A stretch of DNA of 61,441 nt from Lachnospiraceae bacterium (GTDB taxonomy: Bacteria; Bacillota; Clostridia; Lachnospirales; Lachnospiraceae): contig JAFUKJ010000107.1 in the NCBI GenBank assembly GCA_017467805.1, positions 1 to 61,441 of the forward strand, in the 5' to 3' direction. Of the stretch, positions 17,764-26,096 are shown piece after piece. Both the position numbers and the translations under genes were made by a program. Below the pieces are notes generated by a model. The model worked only from the letters and a program-made list of their open reading frames with translations, ran no database searches and was not told the origin of the DNA. Positions within the stretch are counted from its first letter, which is position 1, and every line of letters begins with the position of its first letter.

Positions 17764-17808
17764 TCATATAATGTTTAAATACATATGATAATAGAAAGGA
17801 ATAATGAT

Positions 17809-18054
17809 ATGAGATACAAGACAAGCGGAACCTGCTCAAGCATGATTGATTTCGAAGTTGAAGACGGCGTTGTTCGTTCTGTTGTATTTACAGGCGGATG
17901 CAATGGTAACCTTCAGGGAATCGGCAAGCTTGTAGAAGGCATGAAGATAGATGAAGTAATTGAAAGATTAGAGGGCATCAGATGCGGCTTTAAGAACACC
18001 TCTTGTCCGGACCAGTTGGCTTGTGCTTTAAAGCAGTATAAGAGCGCAAATTAA
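17809..18054 (+). CDS. TSCPD domain protein (TIGR03905-like)
   Basis: The start at 17809 follows GAAAGGA; an upstream in-frame ATG precedes the ribosome site. The 81-aa product matches the small family with GGCNGNLQGIGKLVEGM and the closing TSCPDQLACALKQY motif. Related TSCPD domains occur at the end of some ribonucleotide reductases, where Cys residues bind metal or act in redox. The stand-alone form is common in Clostridia and its role is not established. It lies 26 nt before murG. Confidence 0.85.
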   Translation: MRYKTSGTCSSMIDFEVEDGVVRSVVFTGGCNGNLQGIGKLVEGMKIDEVIERLEGIRCGFKNTSCPDQLACALKQYKSAN

Positions 18055-18080
18055 TTTATTTTAAAAGCGGAGATTTTGTT

Positions 18081-19148
18081 ATGAAACGAATTGTATTTAC
18101 AGGTGGTGGTACTGCCGGACATGTAACACCCAACATTGCGCTATTTCCAAAGCTTAAAGAGCTTGGTCATGACATACATTATATCGGCTCCTATGACGGA
18201 ATCGAGAAGAAGCTTATCGAGGATTACCAGATTCCTTACTATGGAATCTCTACAGGTAAGCTTAGAAGATATTTTGATTTAAAGAATTTCTCAGACCCAT
18301 TCCGAGTATTAAAGGGATTTTCTGAGGCGAAAAAGATTTTAACTACCTTAAAGCCTGATATCGTATTCAGCAAGGGTGGCTTTGTCAGCGTTCCAGTAGT
18401 TCGTGCTGCCGCTGCACTTAAGATTCCCTGTATTATTCACGAATCAGATATGACACCAGGACTTGCTAATAAGCTGTGTATTCCTGTGGCTACTAAGGTA
18501 TGCTGTAACTTCCCAGAGACTTTGAATGAGCTTCCTGCTGACAAGGCTGTACTTACGGGTTCACCTATGCGTGAGGAGCTGACACAGGGTAATAAGTTCC
18601 GCGCCCTTGAAAAGTGCCAATTCAACTCAGGTAAGCCGATTGTCATGGTAATCGGTGGAAGTCTTGGCGCAACAGGTGTGAATCAGCTGGTTCGCGAGGC
18701 ACTCCCTGAGCTATTAGAGGATTTCCAGATTGTTCATGTATGTGGTAAGGATAAGGTTGATAATCTCTTATTAAATAAGGTAGGTTACAAGCAGTTTGAA
18801 TATGTAAAGGATGACTTGAAAGACCTCTTTGCTATGGCAGATATCGTCATTTCCAGAGCAGGTGCCAATGTTATCTGTGAGTTACTGGCATTGAAGAAGC
18901 CGTCTCTTTTGATTCCGCTTCCTGCAAAGAGCAGCCGCGGCGACCAGATATTGAACGCGAAGAGCTTCGAGGCGCAGGGTTTCTCCATGGTATGTGACGA
19001 AGACGACCTTACTGCAAAGCTGCTGACTGAGAAGGTTCACGAGCTGTACTTTACCAGACATTCCTACATCGAGGCAATGCAGGCAAGTGTACAGAAGAAT
19101 CCAGTGAATACGATTATTGAATTGATTGAAGAAACTGTCAATAAATAA
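18081..19148 (+). CDS. murG: Lipid II synthase: UDP-GlcNAc--undecaprenyl-PP-MurNAc-pentapeptide GlcNAc transferase
   Basis: The 355-aa GT28 enzyme adds GlcNAc to lipid I on the inner face of the membrane to make lipid II. N-terminal GGGTAGHV (residues 7-14) is the first G-loop, SKGGFVSVPVV and IVMVIGGSLGATGVN are the next conserved blocks, and SRAGANVICELLALKKPSLLIPLP is the UDP-GlcNAc binding signature. It sits apart from a division/cell-wall cluster, as in several Lachnospiraceae. Probably co-transcribed with the TSCPD gene and ended by the hairpin at 19154. Confidence 0.96.
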   Translation: MKRIVFTGGGTAGHVTPNIALFPKLKELGHDIHYIGSYDGIEKKLIEDYQIPYYGISTGKLRRYFDLKNFSDPFRVLKGFSEAKKILTTLKPDIVFSKGGFVSVPVVRAAAALKIPCIIHESDMTPGLANKLCIPVATKVCCNFPETLNELPADKAVLTGSPMREELTQGNKFRALEKCQFNSGKPIVMVIGGSLGATGVNQLVREALPELLEDFQIVHVCGKDKVDNLLLNKVGYKQFEYVKDDLKDLFAMADIVISRAGANVICELLALKKPSLLIPLPAKSSRGDQILNAKSFEAQGFSMVCDEDDLTAKLLTEKVHELYFTRHSYIEAMQASVQKNPVNTIIELIEETVNK

Positions 19149-19153
19149 GTTAA

Positions 19154-19187
19154 GGGCAACACGTTAAACGTGCTGCCCATTCTTTTT
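19154..19187 (+). terminator. Intrinsic terminator of murG
   Basis: GGGCAACACG pairs with CGTGCTGCCC (one A-C mismatch) and is followed by TTCTTTTT. It overlaps the last codons and stop of the convergent MFS gene. Confidence 0.8.
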
Positions 19188-20339
19188 GTCGTAATATGTC
19201 AATGCAAATATGCATCCTAAATCTATTAATACCACTGCTGCAACAGAGGTCATTCCTGCTAAGATTCCTGCAGAATCCGCAATAGCACCGATAACTGACG
19301 GCATTGCTATCGAACCGATACCTGCAATCGTAAGCACGAAGCTCCATGCAAGAGGATACTTTTGAATCAAATTTCCCGCATAAGACACGGTAGTCGGATA
19401 GATACCCGCCATAGTGAAGCCGAATCCCACAATACCGATTACAATCCAGGTTGGTGTTGTACTCTTTAGAAGCAGGAAATAGAAAACAACCAAACCAATT
19501 CCCATAATTGGAAGAAGCTTGTTCTTATTTACCTTAGAAGACAAACCTGCCGTAACTAATCTTCCAAGCAGAATCATAATCCACTGCACACTTGCCATAA
19601 GCTGCGCCAGGGATGCACTCATAAGTCCTGTATCCTTGAAATATGTAACCAGCCAACCGATAACTCCCTGCTCTGCGCATAAGTAGAAGAACATTGTCGC
19701 AATAACAAGATAAAAAATCGGCTCCTTGAAGAATCCATAATTACTTCCCTTGTCCTGCTTCTGAGTTTTCTCTTCCTTAATCGGTATTATGAAGTATAAC
19801 AACCAGCAGATAATACCTGCTATCACCATAACTGCACAGGCATATACCCAGTTCGCATCGCCATTTGCAGTAATAAACATCAGAATAATAGGGAATATAA
19901 AGGCTCCCACCGAGAACATTGCATGCAAGCCATTGATAATCGCAGCCTTACCTGGTGCAAGATTATTCACCACTGCATTACAGAAGTTACTTGATGCACC
20001 TCTTGCCAAACCTGTCATCAAAAACGCAATTATCAGGCACACCGAATTACCGCTTAACAATATAATAAGGAAAGAAATCGCATAAAATGAGTTAAATATC
20101 AATATACTCTTCTTCTTACCTATTCTAACTGCCAAAGCTCCCGCCAGAAAACTGGAAAGCAGATTACCTACAGAATGCAGGCTTACTAAGAATCCGCTAA
20201 ACGCATATTCCAAGCCTCTTGCCTCTCTGATAAACGGTAACAACGCTCCAATCGAAAGTGCCAGCATACCATTCATAACAAATGCGATATAGGTAATCAC
20301 TAATTGTTTCTTTTTGTCTTTTTCTGTTAGTAGTTCCAT
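19164..20339 (-). CDS. MFS transporter (12 helices)
   Basis: The 391-aa protein has about 12 evenly spaced hydrophobic helices in two halves joined by a charged loop (KEEKTQKQDKG, about residue 190). The family A-like motif GALAVRIGKKKSIL lies after helix 2. The N-terminal part LLTEKDKKKQLVITYIAFVMNG resembles FucP/YfkF-like sugar or drug MFS carriers, but the substrate cannot be assigned. Expressed from its own promoter and convergent with murG. Confidence 0.88.
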   Translation of the reverse strand: MELLTEKDKKKQLVITYIAFVMNGMLALSIGALLPFIREARGLEYAFSGFLVSLHSVGNLLSSFLAGALAVRIGKKKSILIFNSFYAISFLIILLSGNSVCLIIAFLMTGLARGASSNFCNAVVNNLAPGKAAIINGLHAMFSVGAFIFPIILMFITANGDANWVYACAVMVIAGIICWLLYFIIPIKEEKTQKQDKGSNYGFFKEPIFYLVIATMFFYLCAEQGVIGWLVTYFKDTGLMSASLAQLMASVQWIMILLGRLVTAGLSSKVNKNKLLPIMGIGLVVFYFLLLKSTTPTWIVIGIVGFGFTMAGIYPTTVSYAGNLIQKYPLAWSFVLTIAGIGSIAMPSVIGAIADSAGILAGMTSVAAVVLIDLGCIFALTYYDKKNGQHV

Positions 20340-20378
20340 TCTAATTCTTTCTCCATTTCAATATACTCATACTAAATG

Positions 20379-20407
20379 ATTATATCGAAAGGCGGAGATT
20401 TTGTCTA
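20379..20407 (-). promoter_or_regulatory. Promoter of the MFS gene
   Basis: Minus-strand TAGACA (20402-20407), a 17-nt spacer and TATAAT (20379-20384). The -35 box overlaps the stop codon of the upstream CPBP gene. Confidence 0.65.
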
Positions 20408-21241
20408 TTTCCAAATCACACACTCTGTTGGTTCCAGCTTCCTTGTAATCCGATAGGAGATGATTATATTAGGCAAACCAACCACAAGCGCTCCGATTAT
20501 TTCCATAGTAACAGCAGACATATCCATTGTTGCAGTTGCATCCACATACTGTATTGAAGAAATTTCCAATCCCATAAATGCTAAGATTAGCATTACAAAC
20601 AAATCATTTAACGCATGGATAATCATACATATCCAAATATTCTTAGTCTTCATATAAATTGCTGCCAATAATATACCGACCGATCCTGTAACAAGTATTT
20701 TACTTGTCATCTGTGAAATTACCACTAAGGGATTTCCTCCTATATCAAAAAGATTCTCCCATACATGCATAAAACCAAAGAATAATCCACTGATTACAAT
20801 CGCACCAAATAGCCCTGCCTTGGTCTTTGGCATTATTTTTACAAATCCGTTTGTAATAATACCTCTAAAAAGCCCCTCTTCAAAGAATCCAATAACCAAT
20901 GTATACACTAAATATGCAACACTTAAACTTAACCAGTTCTTGGCAATCTCTACTTCTCCTACTAAAGCGCCAAGACCGATTGTCATTACAAATGATACTA
21001 TCGGAAATATTAAAATATATATACTTCTTATTAATCCATATCTTCCACTTTTCTTCTGCCATGTGAAAAGCTCTTTGCCTGCAACAGTGTATAAAATTCC
21101 TAATATGACAATTCCCAAAACCACTCTAATGGGAATTTGCCCCCATACACCTTCTCCTATGCGAATCTTAATTCCTAACTGTGCAATAACAACTAATCCA
21201 ATCATTATAATGACTGGATGTTTTGAAATAAAACCTTTCAT
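20405..21241 (-). CDS. CPBP-family intramembrane glutamic metalloprotease
   Basis: The 278-aa membrane protein has all CPBP/Abi motifs: EEGLFRG (motif 1), FGFMHVWENL (motif 2) and HALNDL (motif 3). These supply the Glu/His metal-site residues seen in Rce1-type proteases. CPBP proteins in Firmicutes often process or give immunity to bacteriocin-like peptides. It starts 27 nt after an XRE regulator with a membrane tail and is very similar in layout and wording to the CPBP protein at 56607 (shared KKSGRY, FRGII-NG-VK-MPKTKAGL, KTKNIW and PTECVIWK-type C-terminus), so the two are paralogues. Confidence 0.9.
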   Translation of the reverse strand: MKGFISKHPVIIMIGLVVIAQLGIKIRIGEGVWGQIPIRVVLGIVILGILYTVAGKELFTWQKKSGRYGLIRSIYILIFPIVSFVMTIGLGALVGEVEIAKNWLSLSVAYLVYTLVIGFFEEGLFRGIITNGFVKIMPKTKAGLFGAIVISGLFFGFMHVWENLFDIGGNPLVVISQMTSKILVTGSVGILLAAIYMKTKNIWICMIIHALNDLFVMLILAFMGLEISSIQYVDATATMDMSAVTMEIIGALVVGLPNIIISYRITRKLEPTECVIWK

Positions 21242-21268
21242 GTGGATTCCTCTTTTCGTAATGCCTAC

Positions 21269-21673
21269 TTAATTCGTTATATTATAAATAAACTCTCCTA
21301 TGTCATCGCCGATTCCCTGCCCCATCTGCCAAATAACAAAAATAATCACAAAACAAACTGGGATAAGAAATAGTTTTAAATATTGTTTCTTTGAGACATT
21401 ATTCTTATCCCCTTTGAATTCTTTCTCTTCTATGATGTCATTTGCAATATGTACAGTTTCCTCTTTCGATGTCTCTACGTCTACTCCCTTAATTAAGTAA
21501 TCTGTTGATACCTCAAATAATTCACTCAGCGCAACCATCTTTTCAATATCAGGTACACATATTCCACTCTCCCACTTAGAAACAGCTTGTCTGGATATGC
21601 CCATCTTCTCTGCAAGCTGCTCCTGTGAGAATCCTTTTTCTTTTCTAATTGTTTTTAAATTTTCATTGAACAT
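21269..21673 (-). CDS. XRE-family regulator with a C-terminal membrane anchor
   Basis: The 134-aa protein has a Cro/C1 helix-turn-helix (residues 1-60: [25 protein letters not shown]), a charged linker and one membrane helix (about 98-117) ending in [17 protein letters not shown]. The tail shares a G-x-x-[IL]-G-[EQ]-x-[IV]-Y pattern with the 53-aa peptide upstream (21755) and with the second XRE protein (22032). Membrane tethering suggests control by a membrane partner, possibly the adjacent CPBP protease; that is inference. Confidence 0.88.
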   Translation of the reverse strand: MFNENLKTIRKEKGFSQEQLAEKMGISRQAVSKWESGICVPDIEKMVALSELFEVSTDYLIKGVDVETSKEETVHIANDIIEEKEFKGDKNNVSKKQYLKLFLIPVCFVIIFVIWQMGQGIGDDIGEFIYNITN

Positions 21674-21754
21674 CTTTTGTTCCTCCTCGTGTTTTGATAG
21701 CTTTACTCTATGTCAAAACATGCCGTTGCCGCAAGCAACGGAAATTAACATCCG

Positions 21755-21916
21755 CTAATTTGCTATATAATATATAGCTTCTCCTATTGCATATCCGAAC
21801 TCATAGGTTAACTTTAATGCGATTGCTATCGCTACAGCAGACACAGCTCTTTTCTCTGTCTTTGAGCACTTTCCCTTCCACCAATTTTCAATCATATTTC
21901 CTACCTTGTTATTCAT
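21755..21916 (-). CDS. 53-aa cationic, amphipathic small membrane protein or peptide
   Basis: A short gene with an excellent ribosome site (AAGGAGG, 9 nt before ATG). The product starts MNNKVGNMIENWWKGKC, has a basic stretch (KTEKRA), then a hydrophobic segment (AVSAVAIAIALKLT) and ends YEFGYAIGEAIYYIAN. The C-terminus matches the membrane tails of both flanking XRE regulators (G-x-x-[IL]-G-[EQ]-x-[IV]-Y). It has no double-glycine leader. A small hairpin (21723-21740, CCGTTGC/GCAACGG) follows. It may be a peptide that interacts with the regulators' membrane tails, or a leaderless antimicrobial-like peptide. Function unknown. Confidence 0.72.
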   Translation of the reverse strand: MNNKVGNMIENWWKGKCSKTEKRAVSAVAIAIALKLTYEFGYAIGEAIYYIAN

Positions 21917-22031
21917 AACATCTGACCTCCTTCATTTGATAATCAAATCTTATCGAAAAACACTCGTATAGCCTATAAATTTACGGTTGCACTTGCAAAA
22001 ATCGCATGTAAACTTTGGGTAGCAAGGCTGA

Positions 22032-22457
22032 TTAATGCAATAAATGATAAACAAACTGGCCTAAAACATATCCGCAACCGTATGAAAGTAATAATACAAT
22101 TGCAAACAATGCAAATGTTACAAGGCAATATAATAAAATGAATTTTGTTTTCTGCGAACCACTTAAATTTGTAATAAATGTATTCCACACCGCCCACATA
22201 TTCTTATTAAAATATTTACCCTTTGGTTCTAATGTCTCAGCTTTCTCTCGTTCCTCATACTCTTTTCCTCGCACCAAGTAATCCAGTGAAACCTGAAAAT
22301 AATCACTCATAAATATCAGCCTCGACATCTCAGGATATGCTCTATCCGTCTCCCACTTAGAGATTGATTGTCTTGATACATCCATTATCTCTGCAAACTT
22401 CTCCTGTGATATATTCTTTTTGGTTCGTAATTCATAAAGTCTTTCTCCAAATGTCAT
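22032..22457 (-). CDS. XRE-family regulator with a C-terminal membrane anchor (second copy)
   Basis: The 141-aa protein has an N-terminal helix-turn-helix (ISQEKFAEIMDVSRQSISKWETDRAYPEM) and a linker. A hydrophobic helix (about residues 108-130) ends LSYGCGYVLGQFVYHLLH. It has the same architecture as the gene at 21269 and a related tail. It is the first of four minus-strand genes (XRE, 53-aa peptide, XRE, CPBP). Gaps of 115 and 81 nt leave room for separate promoters. Confidence 0.88.
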   Translation of the reverse strand: MTFGERLYELRTKKNISQEKFAEIMDVSRQSISKWETDRAYPEMSRLIFMSDYFQVSLDYLVRGKEYEEREKAETLEPKGKYFNKNMWAVWNTFITNLSGSQKTKFILLYCLVTFALFAIVLLLSYGCGYVLGQFVYHLLH

Positions 22458-22569
22458 CTTCTAAACGCTCTCCTCAATACTTACTACAATACTAAATATG
22501 TTTAGGTTAACATAAAGTACCATACTTTATTATATATGAAGAAATATGTTTTTCATCTTTTCTTTACGC

Positions 22570-22929
22570 CTAAAAAGAATCTGCAATTCTATCCCACGCC
22601 TCCACAACCAGCGCCCTATCATCAATATAATAATCGCAGCTAATCTTTCTGCTATTTGTTCCATAATATTCAATTACATCTGGCAGATTATCATTTACCG
22701 CATCAAAGCATAAACCCTCAGACTCGCACCACGCCACTGCATTCTGCAAGGCACTTCCCTCACGACAGGTCCATAGGATAAGCTTATCACCTGCTGCCTT
22801 TCTTAATTTCAAAAAACGAATCAGTTCATAATTGGCTGGTCCTGTCTCAGGCCACTGTCCCAAGCTTAATGTTCCATCGAAATCCACAGCAATCACCTGT
22901 TGTTCACGCTTTAGTTCTGTCATATACAT
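22570..22929 (-). CDS. Small HAD-superfamily hydrolase
   Basis: The 119-aa protein has the HAD motif I AVDFDGTLS, a motif II-like LILWTCREG and a late acidic motif YYIDDRAL. It has no cap domain and is short, like phage- and accessory-region HAD phosphatases. The start could also be two codons later (22923), where spacing to GGAAAGG is better. Substrate unknown. Confidence 0.8.
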   Translation of the reverse strand: MYMTELKREQQVIAVDFDGTLSLGQWPETGPANYELIRFLKLRKAAGDKLILWTCREGSALQNAVAWCESEGLCFDAVNDNLPDVIEYYGTNSRKISCDYYIDDRALVVEAWDRIADSF

Positions 22930-23004
22930 CTTCCTTTCCTTTTATCACTCCCATCATAATAATAGCAAAGGTCATGTACTTGTTATCGTACATGACCCTT
23001 TTAT

Positions 23005-23862
23005 CTAGAAAATCCCTGGTATTACCCTTGCAATCCATATTCCTACAATGATTGATATCAAATTCGCCACCGCAGCATAAGCCCATGGATGATACTTCTT
23101 GCCTGTAGCTTTGTTTTCTCGTCCGATTGCTTTATCATAGATAAATGCTTCTATAATAAATACAACGATTTCCATCCAAACATAATGGAATACAAATGCA
23201 TACTGACCACTATTGTAGTTGATTACATTTAATAGGATATTCAAGATTACCTGCGTTACAACATTTGCCAAGGCAATAGCGGTAAGCGATTTCTTATCAC
23301 GATAACAAAATAATAATGCAATCAGTAACTCTGCAACAACCGTCAATATTACTCTTGCAATTAGGGATACAATTTCCATAGAAAAATCATAGGACTCCTC
23401 TGCTTCTATCTTGGACGCTTCTACGTCCGAAACATATACCGTAAAATAGGAATCAAACGCATATCTTTCATAAATCTGCCCTGTTGCAATAAAGCTGTCT
23501 TTCTCAGGAAGGTAAATCAGCACCTTGAACTTCTGTGGCGGATAATAATTCCATTCAAAGACATCATCCTCCGAGCAATCCTCCATATAGCTCAGGAAAT
23601 AGTATCCATCTGCATCCTCATATTCTGAGAACTTTTTAAAAACGGCCTCATCACCCATATACTCATAATAAGAATTCCCCTCGCTCCAAGGCCCTGTAGA
23701 ATCTATTTCTGACAAAAGTGTCACATAATACTCTTCCTCTTCCAATCCGATAAATTCGATTTCGACTGACGGCTTCGGTCCGATATCCGCAGAGACGCTC
23801 ATCGGTGTTGAAACCATAATAAATAGCAAAACTGCGTATACTAAATGCTTTAGCTTTCTCAT
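23005..23862 (-). CDS. Signal-peptide-bearing membrane protein, function unknown
   Basis: The 285-aa protein has a signal peptide (residues 1-25, AVLLFIMVSTPMSVSA), an exported domain beginning DIGPKPSVEIEF (about 130 residues) and four membrane helices in the C-terminal half. The order exported domain then membrane bundle suggests an envelope protein. The ATG overlaps the upstream ComB-like gene by 4 nt (ATGA), so the two are translationally coupled. I do not recognise a named family. Confidence 0.75.
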   Translation of the reverse strand: MRKLKHLVYAVLLFIMVSTPMSVSADIGPKPSVEIEFIGLEEEEYYVTLLSEIDSTGPWSEGNSYYEYMGDEAVFKKFSEYEDADGYYFLSYMEDCSEDDVFEWNYYPPQKFKVLIYLPEKDSFIATGQIYERYAFDSYFTVYVSDVEASKIEAEESYDFSMEIVSLIARVILTVVAELLIALLFCYRDKKSLTAIALANVVTQVILNILLNVINYNSGQYAFVFHYVWMEIVVFIIEAFIYDKAIGRENKATGKKYHPWAYAAVANLISIIVGIWIARVIPGIF

Positions 23863-24554
23863 AAGTCCTTCCTCCTTGCTATAAATCCCTTCTCATCTCT
23901 CTCAATCTGTATAATAAATGGAAATCTATTGTACTTGATACATAGCCAGAAATCAGGCTCTGGGAAGATTTCCTGCGTATCCTTATTGAAAAAATGCTCA
24001 CCACCATGATATTGAAGCTGTTGCACCCTTTGCTCGATATCCTCAAGCTCTTTTCCTTCCAAAATACTCTTAATATACTCCGCGCAAAGCTCATCCTCTG
24101 CTGCAGGTCTCGTACCATTATTTCCCATACATACCAAGGATACCTCTTCAGGCTGCTTTTCCATAATGTATTCGGCAATCGCCTTTGCATTAACCAGGCT
24201 TCCTGTAATAATTTCGCTTGCCTGTGTTGCATTTACAATTCCCTGCGTTCCCGCACTGGTGGTATGTATAATAGTCTTACCCTCCACAAGCTCTCTCGAA
24301 ACAGAAGATGGCGAATTACCGAAATCAAAGCCCTCTATCTTTTTCCCTCTTCTCTCACCAATTAATAAGCTGTTAGGTATCTCTTCATGCAGCTTTATTG
24401 CATCCTCTATACTGCCTACTGGTCTTATCAAATTGACACCCATGTCATATAGGTAGCATTCCAAAGAAAAAGCTCGAAACACATCAATAATGACTGTCAG
24501 CCCCTTAGCCTGCTTAGCTCCCTCTATCAACGAATACACATTAATCTTTGTCAT
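23859..24554 (-). CDS. ComB-family 2-phosphosulfolactate phosphatase-like protein
   Basis: The 231-aa protein matches the ComB fold (PF04029): VIIDVFRAFS near the N-terminus, IGERRGKKIEGFDFGNSPSSV, IHTTSAGTQGIV and CMGNNGTRPAAEDELCAEYI. The founding enzyme dephosphorylates phosphosulfolactate in coenzyme M synthesis. In Clostridia without that pathway the substrate is unclear, and no other sulfolactate genes are in the window. Confidence 0.85.
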   Translation of the reverse strand: MTKINVYSLIEGAKQAKGLTVIIDVFRAFSLECYLYDMGVNLIRPVGSIEDAIKLHEEIPNSLLIGERRGKKIEGFDFGNSPSSVSRELVEGKTIIHTTSAGTQGIVNATQASEIITGSLVNAKAIAEYIMEKQPEEVSLVCMGNNGTRPAAEDELCAEYIKSILEGKELEDIEQRVQQLQYHGGEHFFNKDTQEIFPEPDFWLCIKYNRFPFIIQIERDEKGFIARRKDL

Positions 24555-24572
24555 ATCTCACCAGTCCCATCC

Positions 24573-25013
24573 TTAAATTTCAAAGCGATATATCTTTACC
24601 TGTCGCTTTCCTTCTTCGTACATCTCATTATCTTCTGGAATATCCGCAATCTCTATAAAGCTTCCACCCGCCAACTCGCAGGTTCTTGCAGATGCCACAT
24701 TTTCAGGCATACAGGTGATAATCACATAGTCAAGCCCATGCTTTTTTGCCTGCTGAAACAATAGTCTGCAAGCCTTTGCGGCAAAATGATGTCCTCTGTA
24801 CTCTTCATCAATCCCATAACCGATATTTCCACCAATATATGTTTTGTCATTGTGACCAATTCTCAAGTCACAATGACCTATCTTTGTCCCATCCAAAAGA
24901 CAAATATCAAAGTAATACGCAGGAAGCCACCGCTTTTCAGGCTGTGCTTCACAGGTACTTACTAGACGCAAGAAAATTTCGGTATCTCTTAAATCCTTAA
25001 CATCATAAAACAT
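24573..25013 (-). CDS. GNAT-family N-acetyltransferase
   Basis: The 146-aa protein has a GNAT acetyl-CoA region (IGYGIDEEYRGHHFAAKACRLLFQQAKKHG) and a late strand-helix (MPENVASARTCELAGGSFIEI), like RimJ/RimL-type enzymes. Substrate unknown. It lies 18 nt upstream of the ComB-like gene and probably shares its transcript. Confidence 0.85.
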   Translation of the reverse strand: MFYDVKDLRDTEIFLRLVSTCEAQPEKRWLPAYYFDICLLDGTKIGHCDLRIGHNDKTYIGGNIGYGIDEEYRGHHFAAKACRLLFQQAKKHGLDYVIITCMPENVASARTCELAGGSFIEIADIPEDNEMYEEGKRQVKIYRFEI

Positions 25014-25018
25014 AAAGC

Positions 25019-25220
25019 TTACTCCTCTAATATCAATTCATAGCACATATCAATCTTGTCTGTACCGTCAATCAAACAGGTTTGCCCATTTGCGTTAAAA
25101 CCATTTGCTTCCAATTACAATGCCATCATCATAAAAAATATCCCTATATACAACTCGCTTTCCAAAAATGATAATTTCCGCTGTACGAGATATGTCCTAC
25201 ATTTGTGCTTTTCTTATCAT
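25019..25220 (-). pseudogene. Decayed small gene fragment
   Basis: Reading the minus strand from an ATG at 25220 gives MIRKAQM, an in-frame TAG, then DISRTAEIIIFGKRVVY and YRDIFYDDGIVI. A -1/+2 shift then continues as ANGFNANGQTCLIDGT to a stop at 25019, joined to the downstream GNAT start. The amino-acid wording is coherent across both breaks, so this looks like a gene of about 65 codons broken by a stop and a frameshift. Family unknown. Confidence 0.4.
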
Positions 25221-25224
25221 ATTT

Positions 25225-25560
25225 TTAGTTTATATACTCCTTCTTTAATCTACTATGATAAAACATCATTATTAGCACTCCAACTACAATTACACCTCCA
25301 ATTATATACGGTGCAATTAAACTCTCTCTTAGAATCATTCCTATAAAATACGAACAAATAATGGAACACCCATATATAATCCACATTCTTCCATGCTTCT
25401 TATTCCACTGCACAACATCGGTCAGTTCTTCTTCTTTTGGTGGTATTTCACCTGTATAAAATCCAACAGGAGTTTTTCTCTTCATCTGAGAAATACCTAT
25501 ACCTATCATAATTATTGATACAATCCCTAAAATAACTAATAAAATAATATTTTCTGCCAT
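25225..25560 (-). CDS. Small membrane protein (three helices)
   Basis: ATG at 25560 follows GAGAGG at good spacing; a longer frame upstream lacks a site. The 111-aa product begins MAENIILLVILG, has one N-terminal helix, a soluble loop with TPVGFYTGEIPPKEEELTDV and two C-terminal helices. The loop and helix order resemble SdpI/DUF-type immunity-like membrane proteins, but similarity is weak. Confidence 0.65.
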   Translation of the reverse strand: MAENIILLVILGIVSIIMIGIGISQMKRKTPVGFYTGEIPPKEEELTDVVQWNKKHGRMWIIYGCSIICSYFIGMILRESLIAPYIIGGVIVVGVLIMMFYHSRLKKEYIN

Positions 25561-25646
25561 ATTTATACCTCTCTCATTATCTTTCTTATCTTTTATTTCA
25601 TATCTCATTCGCGCTTAACGTCCAAACATATATTTGCTCTACCTAT

Positions 25647-26066
25647 TTAAATCCCTTTAATCAAAAACATCTCCATTGGTTGTTCGTATCCCGGAACATC
25701 AATCACAAAACCCCCACAATCCCTATAACCTAATTTTCTGTAGAAATGCTGCGCTTCTTCGTCGACCTGCGTAGATGTCAAAAGCATACCATATCCTTGT
25801 GATTTCATGTCTTTTTCCCAGTGCTCCATTAGTTTCTTTCCATAACCTTTTCCCTGATTATTCCAATCAACAAATAGCATCGTACAAAAAGGTGTGTTAT
25901 CCCAAAAAAGATTATATCTCAACAATCCAACCGGCTTATCATTGTCTAATAAAACATATCCTCTTTTGTCACTAACTTTATTGTCAAATTCTTGCTCTGA
26001 TAAATGTTTATCAAGACTATACCAAAATTCTTTGTCTTCCGCTTGAACATATCTGATTTCTATCAT
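25647..26066 (-). CDS. GNAT-family N-acetyltransferase
   Basis: The 139-aa protein has the acetyl-CoA binding signature WNNQGKGYGKKLMEHWEKDM (R/Q-x-x-G-x-G/A) and YRKLGYRDCGGF at the C-terminal strand. This is a typical compact GNAT; substrate unknown. One of six GNAT genes in 15 kb. Confidence 0.88.
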   Translation of the reverse strand: MIEIRYVQAEDKEFWYSLDKHLSEQEFDNKVSDKRGYVLLDNDKPVGLLRYNLFWDNTPFCTMLFVDWNNQGKGYGKKLMEHWEKDMKSQGYGMLLTSTQVDEEAQHFYRKLGYRDCGGFVIDVPGYEQPMEMFLIKGI

Positions 26067-26096
26067 TATCTTTTGTTACCTCCATAAATTAATGAT

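Noticed and set aside
20820-21272. 150-codon plus-strand open frame
   Set aside because: Antisense shadow of the CPBP gene; no ribosome site and biased composition.
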